A stretch of DNA of 46,450 nt from Bartonella massiliensis (GTDB lineage Bacteria > Pseudomonadota > Alphaproteobacteria > Rhizobiales > Rhizobiaceae): contig NZ_CABFVS010000010.1 in assembly GCF_902150025.1 (NCBI RefSeq), positions 1-46,450 of the forward strand, read 5' to 3'. Both the position numbers and the translations under genes were made by a program. Positions 16,905-26,885 of this stretch are shown here, piece after piece; within the stretch, counting starts at the first letter, position 1, and each line of letters starts with the position of its first letter. Below the pieces are notes generated by a model, which saw only the letters and a program-made list of their open reading frames with translations, was not told the DNA's origin and did not search any database.

Positions 16905-18040
16905 GTAGAAAAAAAACACCACAAGTGCAGACAACAACACAAACCAATGCCCCCCCTGCTTGGGCGGCGGGTATTCTAAAACAAGCTACTGCGGATGCAC
17001 AGGAGCTTTATAATAAGGGTATTGGTGGAAATGTTTATCAGGGAGACAGAGTTGCCGGTCTGAGCAATATGACAAAAAATGCGCTGTCGGGTTTACAACA
17101 AGCCGCAGGGCTTTATAACAATCCTATGGTCACGCAGTGGTTAAATGCACCAACCAATAGTGCGGCCAATCTTTCCGGTATGGCAAAGGGAAATTGGATT
17201 GGCAGCAATAGTAAGTTTAATGCTGCACTGCAAAATGCTCTGAATAAAACTTCCGATGCCATTAATCAATCGATGTCTGGGGCAGGCCGTTATGGTTCTG
17301 GAGCCCATACCGGTGTGCTTGCTGATGAGCTCGGCGCCTTGGCAACAAATGCGGCTGCACAGCAATATAATCAAGATATTAGCAATATGATGAACGCAAA
17401 CCAAATGATTGATCGCGCGCAGCATGATCAAGCAAATGCGGCAAATGCTTATTATCAAGGTCAGAGTAACGCGCAAAGCAATGCCTTAAAAGGGGGAATG
17501 ATTCAAGATATGAATCGTCAAAATATCTTAGATGCTGAGCGCCAAAAATGGTCAGAACAAGATAATCAAGACTGGAACCGTTTGGAACGCTTGTTACAGG
17601 TGGGAACACAAGCGGCTGGAAATTACGGAACAACTTCCGGAAAATCCACAACAATACCTTCTGTGACCAAAGATCCGTTGAGTGATGCCCAAAAAGTGCT
17701 GGGATTGGTCGGAGGAATTCTAGGGCTTTGTGATGTGAGAGCAAAAGAAAATATTATCCTTCTTGGACAGAAAAAAGGCTATCCTCTTTATAGCTTTAAT
17801 TATAAGGGAAATCCACAACGTTATCAAGGCGTTATGGCGCAAGACGTGTTGCGTGTGAAGCCGGAAGCTGTTTTTGTCAATGCGAAAACAAAATTACTGC
17901 ATGTTGATTATGGTAAAATAGGCTTGAAAATGAAGAAAATGAAAATGGAGGAAACGCTGGCATTTAAAAATAAAATTGCGGCTTTCTTTGCTTCATTTTT
18001 TTCTCGTTTTCCTTTTTTAAAAAAAGGGTATCTTTTATGA
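16901..18040 (+). CDS. Virion protein with C-terminal S74-type chaperone domain
   Basis: A 379-residue protein. Residues 1-250 are rich in Ala, Asn and Gln (for example AANAYYQGQSNAQSNALKGG), like internal or tail-tip virion proteins. A glycine-rich hydrophobic turn (KVLGLVGGILGLC) leads into a Peptidase_S74 domain at about 277-345: CDVRAKENI, then GYPLYSFNYKG, GVMAQDVL and KPEAVF. S74 domains trimerise and normally cut themselves off with a Ser-Lys pair in SDxRxKxxI; here the Ser is Cys277 while the Lys is kept. The ends overlap both neighbours by ATGA. Confidence 0.75.
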   Translation: MSRKKTPQVQTTTQTNAPPAWAAGILKQATADAQELYNKGIGGNVYQGDRVAGLSNMTKNALSGLQQAAGLYNNPMVTQWLNAPTNSAANLSGMAKGNWIGSNSKFNAALQNALNKTSDAINQSMSGAGRYGSGAHTGVLADELGALATNAAAQQYNQDISNMMNANQMIDRAQHDQANAANAYYQGQSNAQSNALKGGMIQDMNRQNILDAERQKWSEQDNQDWNRLERLLQVGTQAAGNYGTTSGKSTTIPSVTKDPLSDAQKVLGLVGGILGLCDVRAKENIILLGQKKGYPLYSFNYKGNPQRYQGVMAQDVLRVKPEAVFVNAKTKLLHVDYGKIGLKMKKMKMEETLAFKNKIAAFFASFFSRFPFLKKGYLL

Positions 18041-19041
18041 GTTCGATTTATGATTGGTCAATCATCGCATCAGAAAATGCTTATGTCGATGAAAATATAA
18101 ACTGGGCCGAAGGGCAACCGCCAAGTTCAGTCAATGATAGTGCGCGCGCTATGATGCAACGCATTAAAGAATATTTGTTGGATAATGGGGGGGTGATTGA
18201 AACACAATTTACAGTTGATGAGGAAAACAAAAGAACAGCCCTTCGTTTGGCAACAAAGTCTTTTTTTGAGACGTATATGGAGGGCATTGTTGTGCGTTTT
18301 AAAGCACAAGAGGTCAATAGAGGCATAACAAATGTTTCTTTAAATCAATTGCCGCCAAGACCAACTTATATGGCAACACCTGAAGGTATTGTGCCTTTAA
18401 AGGGGGGAGAAATACAAAAGGGAGGGCTTTATGAACTCGTCTATACGCGTGATATTGCTGGAAAAAATGCTGATGGCTGGTTTTTAACCAATCCAACCAT
18501 AAAACTTCCTGAAATTCCGCCCTTTCCTCCTTTGCCGGAATCTTTTTCAGCCGGATTTATTGGCACTTTTGCGAGTGAAAAAATACCCTCTGGGTGGTTG
18601 CTGTGTGATGGTAAAGAATATTCGCGAAAGAACTATGCCAATCTCTTTGCTGTTCTGGGGGAAACATGGGGAAAAGGAGATGGGCAAACAACATTCAATG
18701 TTCCTGATTTGCGGGGAATGTTTTTACGGGGGCTCGATAGCGGGAGAGAAATTGATAAAGGACGCCTCTTGGGAAGTCAACAAGAAGAATCTTTTAAAGC
18801 CCATATCCATGAAGGAAAAACAGATTCGACCGGTGAGCACCAACATAATTTTTCAGAAGTTAAAAACTATAATATAAGGCACGGTTGGGGAGACACTGAG
18901 GAATATAAAGCTGTTGTTACCAGTAAAAGTGGCTTGACAAAGACAGCAGGAGAGCATGAACACAAAATCTTGTTACAAAAAACAGGAGGAGATGAGACAC
19001 GTCCCGTCAATATGGCAGTGGTTTATGCTGTCAAAGCTTGA
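18037..19041 (+). CDS. Tail fibre protein with phage tail collar domain
   Basis: A 334-residue protein. Residues 1-50 (MSSIYDWSIIASENAYVDEN, then INWAEGQPPSSVNDSARAMM) form the conserved N-terminus of many short tail fibres. A variable region follows, then a Pro-rich hinge (LPEIPPFPPLPES, about 157-169), then a collar domain at about 173-231 (FIGTFASEKIPSGWLLCDGK, TFNVPDLRGMFLRG). The C-terminus has several His (FKAHIHEG, GEHQHNF, AGEHEHKI) and closes with RPVNMAVVYAVKA, as in collar-domain fibres. It is the likely receptor-binding piece. A broken copy of residues 92-210 lies 9 kb downstream at 27584-27937. Confidence 0.85.
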   Translation: MSSIYDWSIIASENAYVDENINWAEGQPPSSVNDSARAMMQRIKEYLLDNGGVIETQFTVDEENKRTALRLATKSFFETYMEGIVVRFKAQEVNRGITNVSLNQLPPRPTYMATPEGIVPLKGGEIQKGGLYELVYTRDIAGKNADGWFLTNPTIKLPEIPPFPPLPESFSAGFIGTFASEKIPSGWLLCDGKEYSRKNYANLFAVLGETWGKGDGQTTFNVPDLRGMFLRGLDSGREIDKGRLLGSQQEESFKAHIHEGKTDSTGEHQHNFSEVKNYNIRHGWGDTEEYKAVVTSKSGLTKTAGEHEHKILLQKTGGDETRPVNMAVVYAVKA

Positions 19042-19067
19042 GAATGAAAGTGTTAAGAGAGATAAAA

Positions 19068-19124
19068 ATGGTTGCAAAATGTCTGGGATGCGATAAAAAG
19101 TTTATCAAATATAAATCTTGTTGA
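19068..19124 (+). CDS. Possible 18-residue cysteine-containing peptide
   Basis: An ATG 26 nt after the collar gene, with AGAGAG upstream, opens an 18-codon frame: MVAKCLGCDKKFIKYKSC. The CxxC plus a C-terminal Cys could bind metal. It may equally be the start of a lost zinc-ribbon protein or chance. Confidence 0.25.
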   Translation: MVAKCLGCDKKFIKYKSC

Positions 19125-20433
19125 ATAGAGCATGCAGAAAATTTTGAGGTGTTTTAGAAAAAAGTGCTCCGCTCTTCAATCTGCCTCTTTGTTATTGTGT
19201 TTTATTATATCACCTACTGTAAATAGGTATATTTTGAATAGGTATAAGAGAAGTTTCTTACTTTTCTTGGCAAGGAGCAGGAGAGTGATCATTGAAGGGG
19301 GGTAAAAGAGAGATGAAAATCTTCCTTTATTTAGAGCGTTTTTAGTTGAGAAATCGAAGCTTTTATTCGCTCTCTTTTTCTTGGTGTGTCGTGATCTATT
19401 GTTGAAAATTCTGTGTTTAGAAACGCTTGAGTTTAGAGCTTTGATGAATGATGAGAAAAAGCCCGTGGATAATTTTATCCTATGATGCTTTTAAAGTTTC
19501 CTTATTAAAACACCATCAAGGCGGTGATATTCGTAAAATAGCTTGATCTATGAAATATTCAAAGGTTTCGGACAGGGCTTGTTTATAACGCTTAGAGCCC
19601 ATAAAGTTTTATGCAAGTCAAACATCAATGATCAATAGGTGAAATCTTTTGAAGGGGAAGTCCCAAGTGGGATTCTACGAGATCCGAGACGTTGGATTGT
19701 TGATAAACGGATAGGGGAAAAATGTTTATTCTTTGAGATGTGGAGAGGTGATCAACGAATATATTTAATATTTTTAGAGCGTTGAAATAGTGGAGGATGG
19801 GGCATTGAAAGGATGGAGGATAGGGCCGTCTTTCTCTTTTTTTCAAAATGGGTGATTGGTTTTCTAGAGTAGATTGGTCATGGGACGCGTGATGAGAAAT
19901 TGAACTTATTTTTTGGCAAATGACGTTTGTATTTGTTAGACAATTTCTGGAAATAGGCTGAGAGTGTGACGAGAACGTCTATGAGATAATCTTTTATCTC
20001 GTTGTGTCGTAAAGTGTCCTTGTTTAGAGTTGTCAGATCCCCATTTTATGCCTGCGTTTTTTTATGTGTGCGTATTCTTAACAGCTGCGTTTTTCCTTAG
20101 AAGCTTCATGAAATATTCTCCTTTAAGGCAAGGCTGTGGCGATAGAGAGCATTTGAAGGGGAAATCCAAGTGGAATCCCACGAGATCCGAGACGTTAGAT
20201 TGTTGATAGACTCTTGTTTGTCGATTGGCACTGTTTAAAGATCCGTGCGGTTGGCTTTGTCTTTTGGGGAACGTCAATAAAGGATACCATGTTGTTATGC
20301 ATTTTTTGAATTTTAAGGGGAGAAAATACCATTTTAGGTGGAAAACAGATTATAATTTAAAAAATATCTTGTAAAAATTTTCGATAAGGAAATTTTTTTT
20401 CAAAAGTCTACATCTTGGCAGGTACGCTCTTCA
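19125..20433. other. Non-coding stretch with a paired repeat
   Basis: No gene is accepted. A repeat of about 55 bp, containing ACGAGATCCGAGACGTT and GATTGTTGATA, lies at about 19649-19703 and again at about 20152-20205. On the minus strand both copies would read YQQSNVSDLV, followed by a variable tail, so they may be remnants of a coding end. A weak hairpin-family copy lies near 19478-19530. Confidence 0.5.
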
Positions 20434-20505
20434 ATGAAAAAGAGCTGTGCAAAAAAAAAGATATTCAAATGCTCTATGGGGTTGTTTAAAAAAAAGGGGG
20501 GATAA
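20434..20505 (+). CDS. Possible 23-residue lysine-rich leader peptide
   Basis: ATG at 20434 opens 23 codons (MKKSCAKKKIFKCSMGLFKK plus KGG), whose TAA shares its last A with the ATG of the following gene (TAATG at 20503-20507). This spacing would couple the two. No good ribosome binding site precedes it, and the A-rich composition makes chance possible. Confidence 0.3.
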   Translation: MKKSCAKKKIFKCSMGLFKKKGG

Positions 20506-21005
20506 TGGCACTTTTTCCATTTTCTATTGCGGATATTGATGATCCAGAATGTATTCGTGTGGTTCTTTATGCCAGCGGAAGAATGGGACATGCTCCTTTG
20601 AATGCATTGTTGAAAAAAGCATATGAAGAGATGACAAAAATTTCAAAGCGTATGGGTGCTTTAGAAAAAAAGTTAAATATGAACGATCTTACTAATGTCA
20701 AACAGAAACAAAATGCGAAAAAAGATGATCAAAGTAGTATAAGTAGTCTTGTGAGCAGTGGAATAACCATATCAGATATTGAGATGAATGCACCAGAAAT
20801 TAAATTAGAATCATCTGTCGATAAGAGCAGTTTTGTTTCTCAATGGACAGCACAGGTAACGCCCAAAATAAACGACGGATCTTTTATTTCAGAACCTTTA
20901 TCATTAAAGGTACCAGAAATATCCATGAATACTGGTCACAACGTGGCTATTGAGGCTTCTGGAGCTATTTCTTTTGGGCTGAAAAAGGGAAATAAAAGAG
21001 AGTGA
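20505..21005 (+). CDS. Orphan hypothetical protein downstream of the virion module
   Basis: A 166-residue protein that I do not recognise. It has a strong ribosome binding site (GGGGGGAT just before the ATG). Residues 1-30 begin MALFPFSIADIDDPECIRVV and are followed by GRMGHAPLNAL; residues 35-60 form a likely amphipathic helix or coiled coil (KKAYEEMTKISKRMGALEKK). The rest is Ser/Thr-rich and predicted beta or disordered. There is no membrane segment, so it is not an obvious holin or spanin. The beginning MALFPFSIAD recalls that of the gp10-like protein (MAFFPIADYR), but the rest does not. It may belong to the virion module or be a remnant beside it. Confidence 0.6.
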   Translation: MALFPFSIADIDDPECIRVVLYASGRMGHAPLNALLKKAYEEMTKISKRMGALEKKLNMNDLTNVKQKQNAKKDDQSSISSLVSSGITISDIEMNAPEIKLESSVDKSSFVSQWTAQVTPKINDGSFISEPLSLKVPEISMNTGHNVAIEASGAISFGLKKGNKRE

Positions 21006-21229
21006 TCAGAATAATCTGCCTGCGTTGAGGTGATAGATCATTAATATTTTCGGTGAGACTCGAAATTTCTATGTATTTGAGATGTTTTAAAAAATGTCAA
21101 AAACTGATCAAAAGAGCACTTTTAAAAAAACGTTGTTGTATGGAAAATTTATGATGATATCGTTTAAGAAAATAAGGGCATATGATAAGGATGCATAGGT
21201 AAAGTTTATAGTCAATTGGAAAGTCAAGG

Positions 21230-21870
21230 GTAAAAACCATTTCCCATCTTTACGATCATGTTTCGGTTTTACGGCTTTCAAAAGCATCTAGAGTAATATC
21301 TTTTAAATAATGGAGATGGTGCTGCACGCTTTTGTTTATTGCGTGTCATAATGGGGGCACACCTCTCACGTAAAATAGAGTACTGCCCAGTTGCACATTC
21401 ACGCGCTTTTTTTAAAAAAACATCAGACACGTCACACCCATTTCGTGTCGGTACCCATGAAGGGTATAACGATAAAGCCCCTTAGAATAACATAAAATCC
21501 CCACCATAGAGTGATATAAAATCCATTAAGCACCGCCATCTTTATGCGTGATCAGAAGCAAGTCGGCACCATTAAATTACTAGCCTTTGACCATGTTGCG
21601 GACCATGAGTATTGTGGATCATCTCTTGGGCTTTTAAGACGGTTCATGAAAAGCCATTTTTATTGTATATTTTTTACCTAGACGCCAGCTTTGCTTGTGA
21701 TGTGAAAACAAATGGTTTTGATTGAGTCAAGATAAACAAATTTGAAATGATTAGAATCTTACGATATTCGGAACGCTTAATTCAATATGCAAAACAGTGA
21801 ATTATCATTATAAGTCAATGTTCTATTAAGAGTGGATAAGAAGCTTTACTCAAGCAGAAACGCATGGCGT
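21230..21870 (+). repeat. Composite repeat element, copy A
   Basis: One of the long dispersed repeats. In order it contains a CATCTTTACGATCATGTTT block with GGCTTTCAAAAG, a GTCACACCC block, GAAGGGTATAACGATAAAGC, a GATATAAAATCCATT block, and a terminal block with TTTTGATTGA and CTTACGATATTCGG. The same order occurs at 30905-31600 and, inverted, at 26340-26885. I find no intact frame in it. It could be a decayed mobile element or duplicated intergenic DNA. Confidence 0.7.
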
Positions 21871-22654
21871 TCGCAAAAGAGAAAAGATGTTGCAATAATT
21901 TGGATTGGCAACAATTTGAAAAAGCTTTTGTAGAGGTCTTCGATGGTTTTTAATTGATAAAAAAATTTGCTGCTTTTATGCTCTTTTCAAAGAGACAAAT
22001 CGCCGTTTGTGGTCATTTTAATGGAATAAAAGTCCTATAAAAAGAAAGTTTTAATGGCCAAAAAGATCAAAGCAGAAAACAATATCGATGAGAAAAAAGG
22101 CATGTATTGTGCCTTTTCTTATAAAAAAGAGAAAAGGTGTGTGGTTGAGCAGGTTTGTGTACCCTTTGTTTTCTTATCAGATAAGGCTGTATAGTGGTAA
22201 GGTTACAATTGGTCAGGGTATATAAGCCAGTTGTTTATTGGCCTTATTCTGCTTATGTCATCAAATACCGTCCTTTGAGGGGGGGGATGATATAAGCTTT
22301 CCTTGTTTTGTAAGCACTTTTTTTATACAAATTTATATAATAAGTGTTTTTTTTAGGGCGTCTTGAGTATTTAAGGCAGGGCTGGTTAGCCTTAAGATTT
22401 CAGTGAAACACATATGGGAAAGCCAAAGGCTATTGGCTAGAATGATTGATCAATCAGATTGGCTTTTTAAAATCTGATTTTTAAAACCGTTGTCTTTTGC
22501 GGTGGTGGATGAAAGTCAAGAAAGATCTGCTTTCAGCGTTAAAAGAACCGGTTTTATGAAAGCTAAGCACTCAAGGTCCCTCTCTTTGCGTGATTTCTAA
22601 AATGGAGAGAAAATCTTATTTAGGAAGAATGTAAAGGGAAGAAAATTAGCTTCC

Positions 22655-23240
22655 ATCTTTACGATCATGTTTTGGCTTTATGGCTTTCAAAAGTATCAAT
22701 TCTTTTAAATAATGAAGATGATGCCGCACGCTTTTGTTTTTTGCGTTTTAATGGGAACTTATGTAAAATGAGAACACTCCAACTCTCATAGACTTGGGGG
22801 GTGAATTTACCCAAGGGGGTGAATTTATCAGCTTGTTTTAAAGCGATGTCTTGCGCTCAAGCGCGTTGGTGCTTCGTGAATAGGATAAAGCCGCTATGAA
22901 AATGTATAAAATTTATGGTTTCCTCTTCTTGAGGTTGCATAAAAGGGGGGGCTGGTACTCTCATACACTTTATTCAAAGAGAGCGCGTGTTTTAAGAAGA
23001 GTGTTTTTTCTCCTGCTTGTCGATCAATATCCAAATCTATGTTTTTTATCCCCCTTAATGTTGTGACGACTTTTGGCTTTTTTCATAAGAGCTATGGCTT
23101 TTCTTGTACAGTTTTTCTCTACCTTTTCAGTTTGTGATATGTAAGAGACATGATTTGGCTTGATGGAACTGTTTTAAAAATGAAAGAATCCTGCAATATT
23201 TGTTTTTTTATTCAATATAAAAAATAATGAATAATGGTTA
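22655..23240 (+). repeat. Composite repeat element, partial copy B
   Basis: It begins with CATCTTTACGATCATGTTTT and GGCTTTCAAAAGTATC (22655-22770), lacks the GTCACACCC and GATATAAAATCC blocks, and ends with a weak terminal block near 23155-23240. The region around it (21871-23530) holds a decayed hairpin-family copy near 22258-22290 and no accepted gene. Confidence 0.55.
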
Positions 23241-23530
23241 TTAATCCATGTATTGTGCTTAAATGGTGTGTTTAGGCATGAGGCATCTTGAGAATAATCG
23301 ACGAAGTGTTTTAATCGATAAGATATATTTTGATGTTAAAGTATGCGTTATTGCAAATTACCTATCTTCAATAGAAGCGTTATTCTTTACCATGGTTAAA
23401 GCTATAAGAAAAACGATAGACTTTTTTTATTTAAATGAATGATATAAGAAATACTTTCATTGCGCATGTTTTATATTCGTTTTGGTTTTATACTCGTTTG
23501 GGGTAATTTTTATAGATATAATTAAAGCTA

Positions 23531-23559
23531 TTGCAATTGCTATACATTTTGTGTATAAG
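23531..23559 (+). promoter_or_regulatory. Orphan sigma-70 type promoter
   Basis: TTGCAA (23531-23536) and TATAAG (23554-23559) are separated by 17 bp. No open frame follows, but a strong terminator lies 46 bp downstream. Confidence 0.6.
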
Positions 23560-23565
23560 TATTTA

Positions 23566-23638
23566 TTATTAATTTCTTTTGTGTTTTATTATATCTCTAT
23601 TCATAAGCCGCGTTATTTTAATGGCGCGGCTTTTTTTT
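23566..23638 (+). ncRNA. Candidate small RNA of about 70 nt
   Basis: A promoter and a strong intrinsic terminator enclose about 70 bp of A/T-rich, non-coding DNA. The predicted transcript has a U-rich 5' half and the terminator hairpin at its 3' end, the layout of many Hfq-dependent sRNAs. It is predicted only from signals; no family is recognised. Confidence 0.45.
23605..23638 (+). terminator. Strong intrinsic terminator
   Basis: GCCGCG pairs with CGCGGC across a 12-nt loop and is followed by eight T (23631-23638). It is the clearest intrinsic terminator in the window. No gene ends upstream of it within 2.5 kb. Confidence 0.85.
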
Positions 23639-25799
23639 ATTGCTTCAGAGTCTAAGGGGATTGCAGCCAAGGGGATTGTAACTCAAGGGGATGCCATATT
23701 TGTCCATTGAGAGGCGGGATATTATTCTTATTATTGTCGTTTGTGGTATTCCTTTGCGGTGAAATCTCTAAATTCTTGTGTGTTTTTATTCCAATAGGGG
23801 AATGTAAAGTAAAAATGCGGGTGTGTTTTTTGTTTCTTGGCATTGGTGGTTATGAAGGGCATTGAAGTGTTAAGGAATCTTTGTTGCTTTTTAAGGGAGA
23901 ATGAGGGTGTGACATGGGGGGAAAAGCATAAAGATAGGGACTGCGCTGGTGGGGGCATTCTCATAAATGCCAGCCTAACCAAAAAGGCTCATGCGTTTTT
24001 AATAGTGTTTATTGATCTTGATCAGAAAATCTATTCTTTTGTCTTATGTGGGAATTCTTTGCGTGGGAAATTTTGTAAGAAATGATTGTATCAATATGAT
24101 TCTATTCTAGCCATGGTCCTTTGCCAGTAAGGCGTGTAAGATTTTATCTGTGTGTTTTCCTATGTGGTGAATATGAGTGGAAGTTTTTTCTGTTGAGTCT
24201 GATGTAAAAGTATCGAGGTATTTTTCATCCTGTAATGAATGTTTTGGAACGCTTTTTTTTTATTGATGGTGATAAAAAGCGCATGAAGGGAAGAGTTAAG
24301 GGGGAAAAGTCAAGTAGATTTTGCGCGCCAAACCCGTAAAGTGACAGGATTTCATGGAGAACGACTAAGACCAGTTTGGCTTTATAATGCCCTATTTGTT
24401 GCATGGCTTGTTGTTGCATGATTTGCGATAGGCAATTTTCATGCTAGGGGGCTTAATATTGGTTGCTAAAAGAAAGAAATTATTGCGAAATACTGGGGGA
24501 CTTATTTTAGAATGTCTCATGCGTTAGATGATAAAGGCACGTGAAGTTCTGTTACGTCTTCCTTTCATATTTTTAAGCCAAGAATTGTTATTTCCTTGAT
24601 CTTTATGCATAGAATATACACGATAAAACACAAGAGGATGAGGGGAAAGATGGGAGAGGAGATGGAAGGGGATGTTAAAGACAAGAGATTGGTATGAACA
24701 TTGGGATAAGTAAAGCCAATGGTGTTGTTCATTATATTATCATTATTGTTTTAAAGAGAGATGAGTAAAAAGCTGGAATATCTTTCCAATTCATAGCAGA
24801 TAAGTTTTTTTACTTTATGACGTTTTTTAAGAGAGCGCGTGTTTTGCGGATTTCTTTCCTATTTTGTATAATTTTTGAAATGGGCAGACAGCATCATGGG
24901 GAATATAAAGGCGTCATGGTCAAAACCCGTGGTCATCTTTATCCTCTCTTTTTAATTCTGCTTTACGACTTTTAAAATTATCCATGTCTTTTAAATCATG
25001 AAGATCATGTCTTGTCTTTTTGTTTTTTGCGCGTCTTTTTTTAAGATCATGCCCTTCTGCTAAAAGCGAACGCTCTTAAATAATTTGTTCATTCCACAAT
25101 GTTGCGATAAGCCTTGAAATGGCCTTCCTCATTTCAGGCTTATTTTGCAAGGGGGGACGTGTTGTAAGGGGTTACATGAAGGTTCAAGCCTTCCATAAAG
25201 TATATAAAACTTATGGAGTATCTCTTCTTTTTCATGTTTTATAAATGCGTATGCTGGCGCTTTCATTCATTTTTCTAGCTTTCAATGTTGCGATAAGCTT
25301 TTAGAACTTGAGATGCTTAGAGGGATGTCTTTCTTGTACAGTTTTAATATACACAGCCCACCTGTTTGTAACATGCAGGCGAGTGGTTTTGATTGCTGCG
25401 ACGGAGAACAGATTTTTAAAATGAGAGACTTACGATGTTCGGATTTTTCATTCAATAGGCAAAATAATGGACATTCTTTATCAATTAATCTTTATTAATT
25501 AAGGGGGTGTATCTTAACAAAGATGAATTGTTTACAGATTGAGATACATGAAGAATCTTTGTCTTTTAAGGTGGGAGGGGGAGAAAGTTATATGCGCTGT
25601 TTTTTTCATAAAGGGGGGAAGGTTTTTACAAGAATTTTATAGGATAAAAAAACAGTATCAATATTATAATCGTACAGCGAAAAAAGAGTTTTTAAGAGTC
25701 TTGATTGTTTGCTGTTATCCTCTGTATTGTATACACAGATATTTCTATCATTTTTGCTTTAAAAGGCTTTTCTGGGGATGTTTAAAGGGTATCGTTTTT
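23639..25799. other. Non-coding stretch with partial composite repeats
   Basis: I accept no gene here. Short frames such as 23837-24085 (plus) lack family features. From about 24895 to 25080 it carries the left blocks of the composite repeat (GGGCAGACAGC, GGCGTCATGGT), and from about 25320 to 25500 the right blocks (TTCTTGTACAGTTTTAATAT and the terminal block). The frame at 25539 runs into the membrane protein below but lacks a credible start before 25800. Confidence 0.5.
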
Positions 25800-26243
25800 A
25801 TGGAAAAAAGAATCCGCGCAAGACAAAAGGCTTATTTAAAAAGATTATATCGCAAGATTGCTTTTGTTTGCATAATACTCTTTTGTATCGTGATTTTGTG
25901 TTTTGTTGTTGCAAAGGTGGTGAGTTATTTTTCTTCCCATAAAAAAATAATACCACAAGAATCGGTTGAATTGGCTATTCCTGTCTTTGATATGCGTGTG
26001 TATTGTAAGGAAATTTCTGCTTCTGTGATGCCTGATATGAAAAGAGAAGTCTATCAGCACTGCCTTAATTTGGAAAGTGAAGCCTATTTTGCTATTCGTG
26101 AAATGTGGGATAAGCTTTCGGAGACTGCAAAAAAACAATGTTTGACGATGGTCCGCCCTGGAGATGGAAATTATTTTCTCTTACGGGACTGTTTTCTCAA
26201 TGAAAAAGACAATGAAAAAGGCAAAAGACGCAATTACTTTTAA
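25800..26243 (+). CDS. Small single-pass membrane protein, unknown function
   Basis: A 147-residue protein from the ATG at 25800. A basic N-terminus (MEKRIRARQKAYLKRLYRK) is followed by a hydrophobic segment at about 20-43 (IAFVCIILFCIVILCFVVAK), giving a predicted N-in single-pass topology. The exported part has three cysteines spaced across about 90 residues (VYCKEIS, HCLNLES, QCLTMV) plus a fourth near the end (RDCFLNE), so disulphides are possible. The upstream frame to 25539 has no ribosome binding site. I do not recognise the family. It is isolated between repeats, without an operon partner. Confidence 0.55.
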   Translation: MEKRIRARQKAYLKRLYRKIAFVCIILFCIVILCFVVAKVVSYFSSHKKIIPQESVELAIPVFDMRVYCKEISASVMPDMKREVYQHCLNLESEAYFAIREMWDKLSETAKKQCLTMVRPGDGNYFLLRDCFLNEKDNEKGKRRNYF

Positions 26244-26339
26244 GGATATTCGTGAAAAGTTAAAAGAATACGAGGTTTGGTGAAAAGATCAAAAGCGTCT
26301 CAATTGTTTTCTGTCTCGATACCAATAGACTATATTTAA

Positions 26340-26885
26340 TTGGTACAAGATATTGACTTATGAATGATAATTCACTGTTTTGCCTATTGAATTGAAATGA
26401 GAAAACCTTACGTTATTCGGGGTTCTCATTCAACATGGAATAACGCTAAATTATCTATATAAATCAATGCGTTGTTGGTTTTCCTTTTCACAAGCGTAAA
26501 GATGGGGGCTCAATAGATTTTATATCACTCTATGGTGGGGATTTTATACTATTTCATGGGGTTTTATCGTTATAGCATTCACGAAACGCCGTTGTAACAC
26601 GGGTGTGACATGTGCGTTGAGAGATATATCTTTAAAACAAGCTCGTGCGTATACAACATACCTCTGTTTTCATTTGGGGTATTCTGTTTTACATGAAGGT
26701 CGTGATCCTATTCAAAGACACGCAATAAATAAAAGGCAATCCGTAATTTTCATGATTTAAAAGATATTGCTCTAGACACTTTTGAAAGTCGTAAAGTGGA
26801 ACCAAAGAAGAAGGGTAAAGATGGACATTGGTTTTTACCATGACGTCTTTATCTTCTCTCCCAATGCGGCTGTCTGCCTGTTTTA
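26340..26885 (-). repeat. Composite repeat element, inverted copy D
   Basis: Read on the minus strand it begins with GGCAGACAGCCGCATTGGG and passes through CATCTTTACCC, the GGCTTTCAAAAG-like block, the GTCACACCC block and GATATAAAATC. It ends in the terminal block with GAACCCCGAATAACGTAAGG near 26400-26430. It shares order and many words with copies at 21230 and 30905, but in the opposite orientation. Confidence 0.7.
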
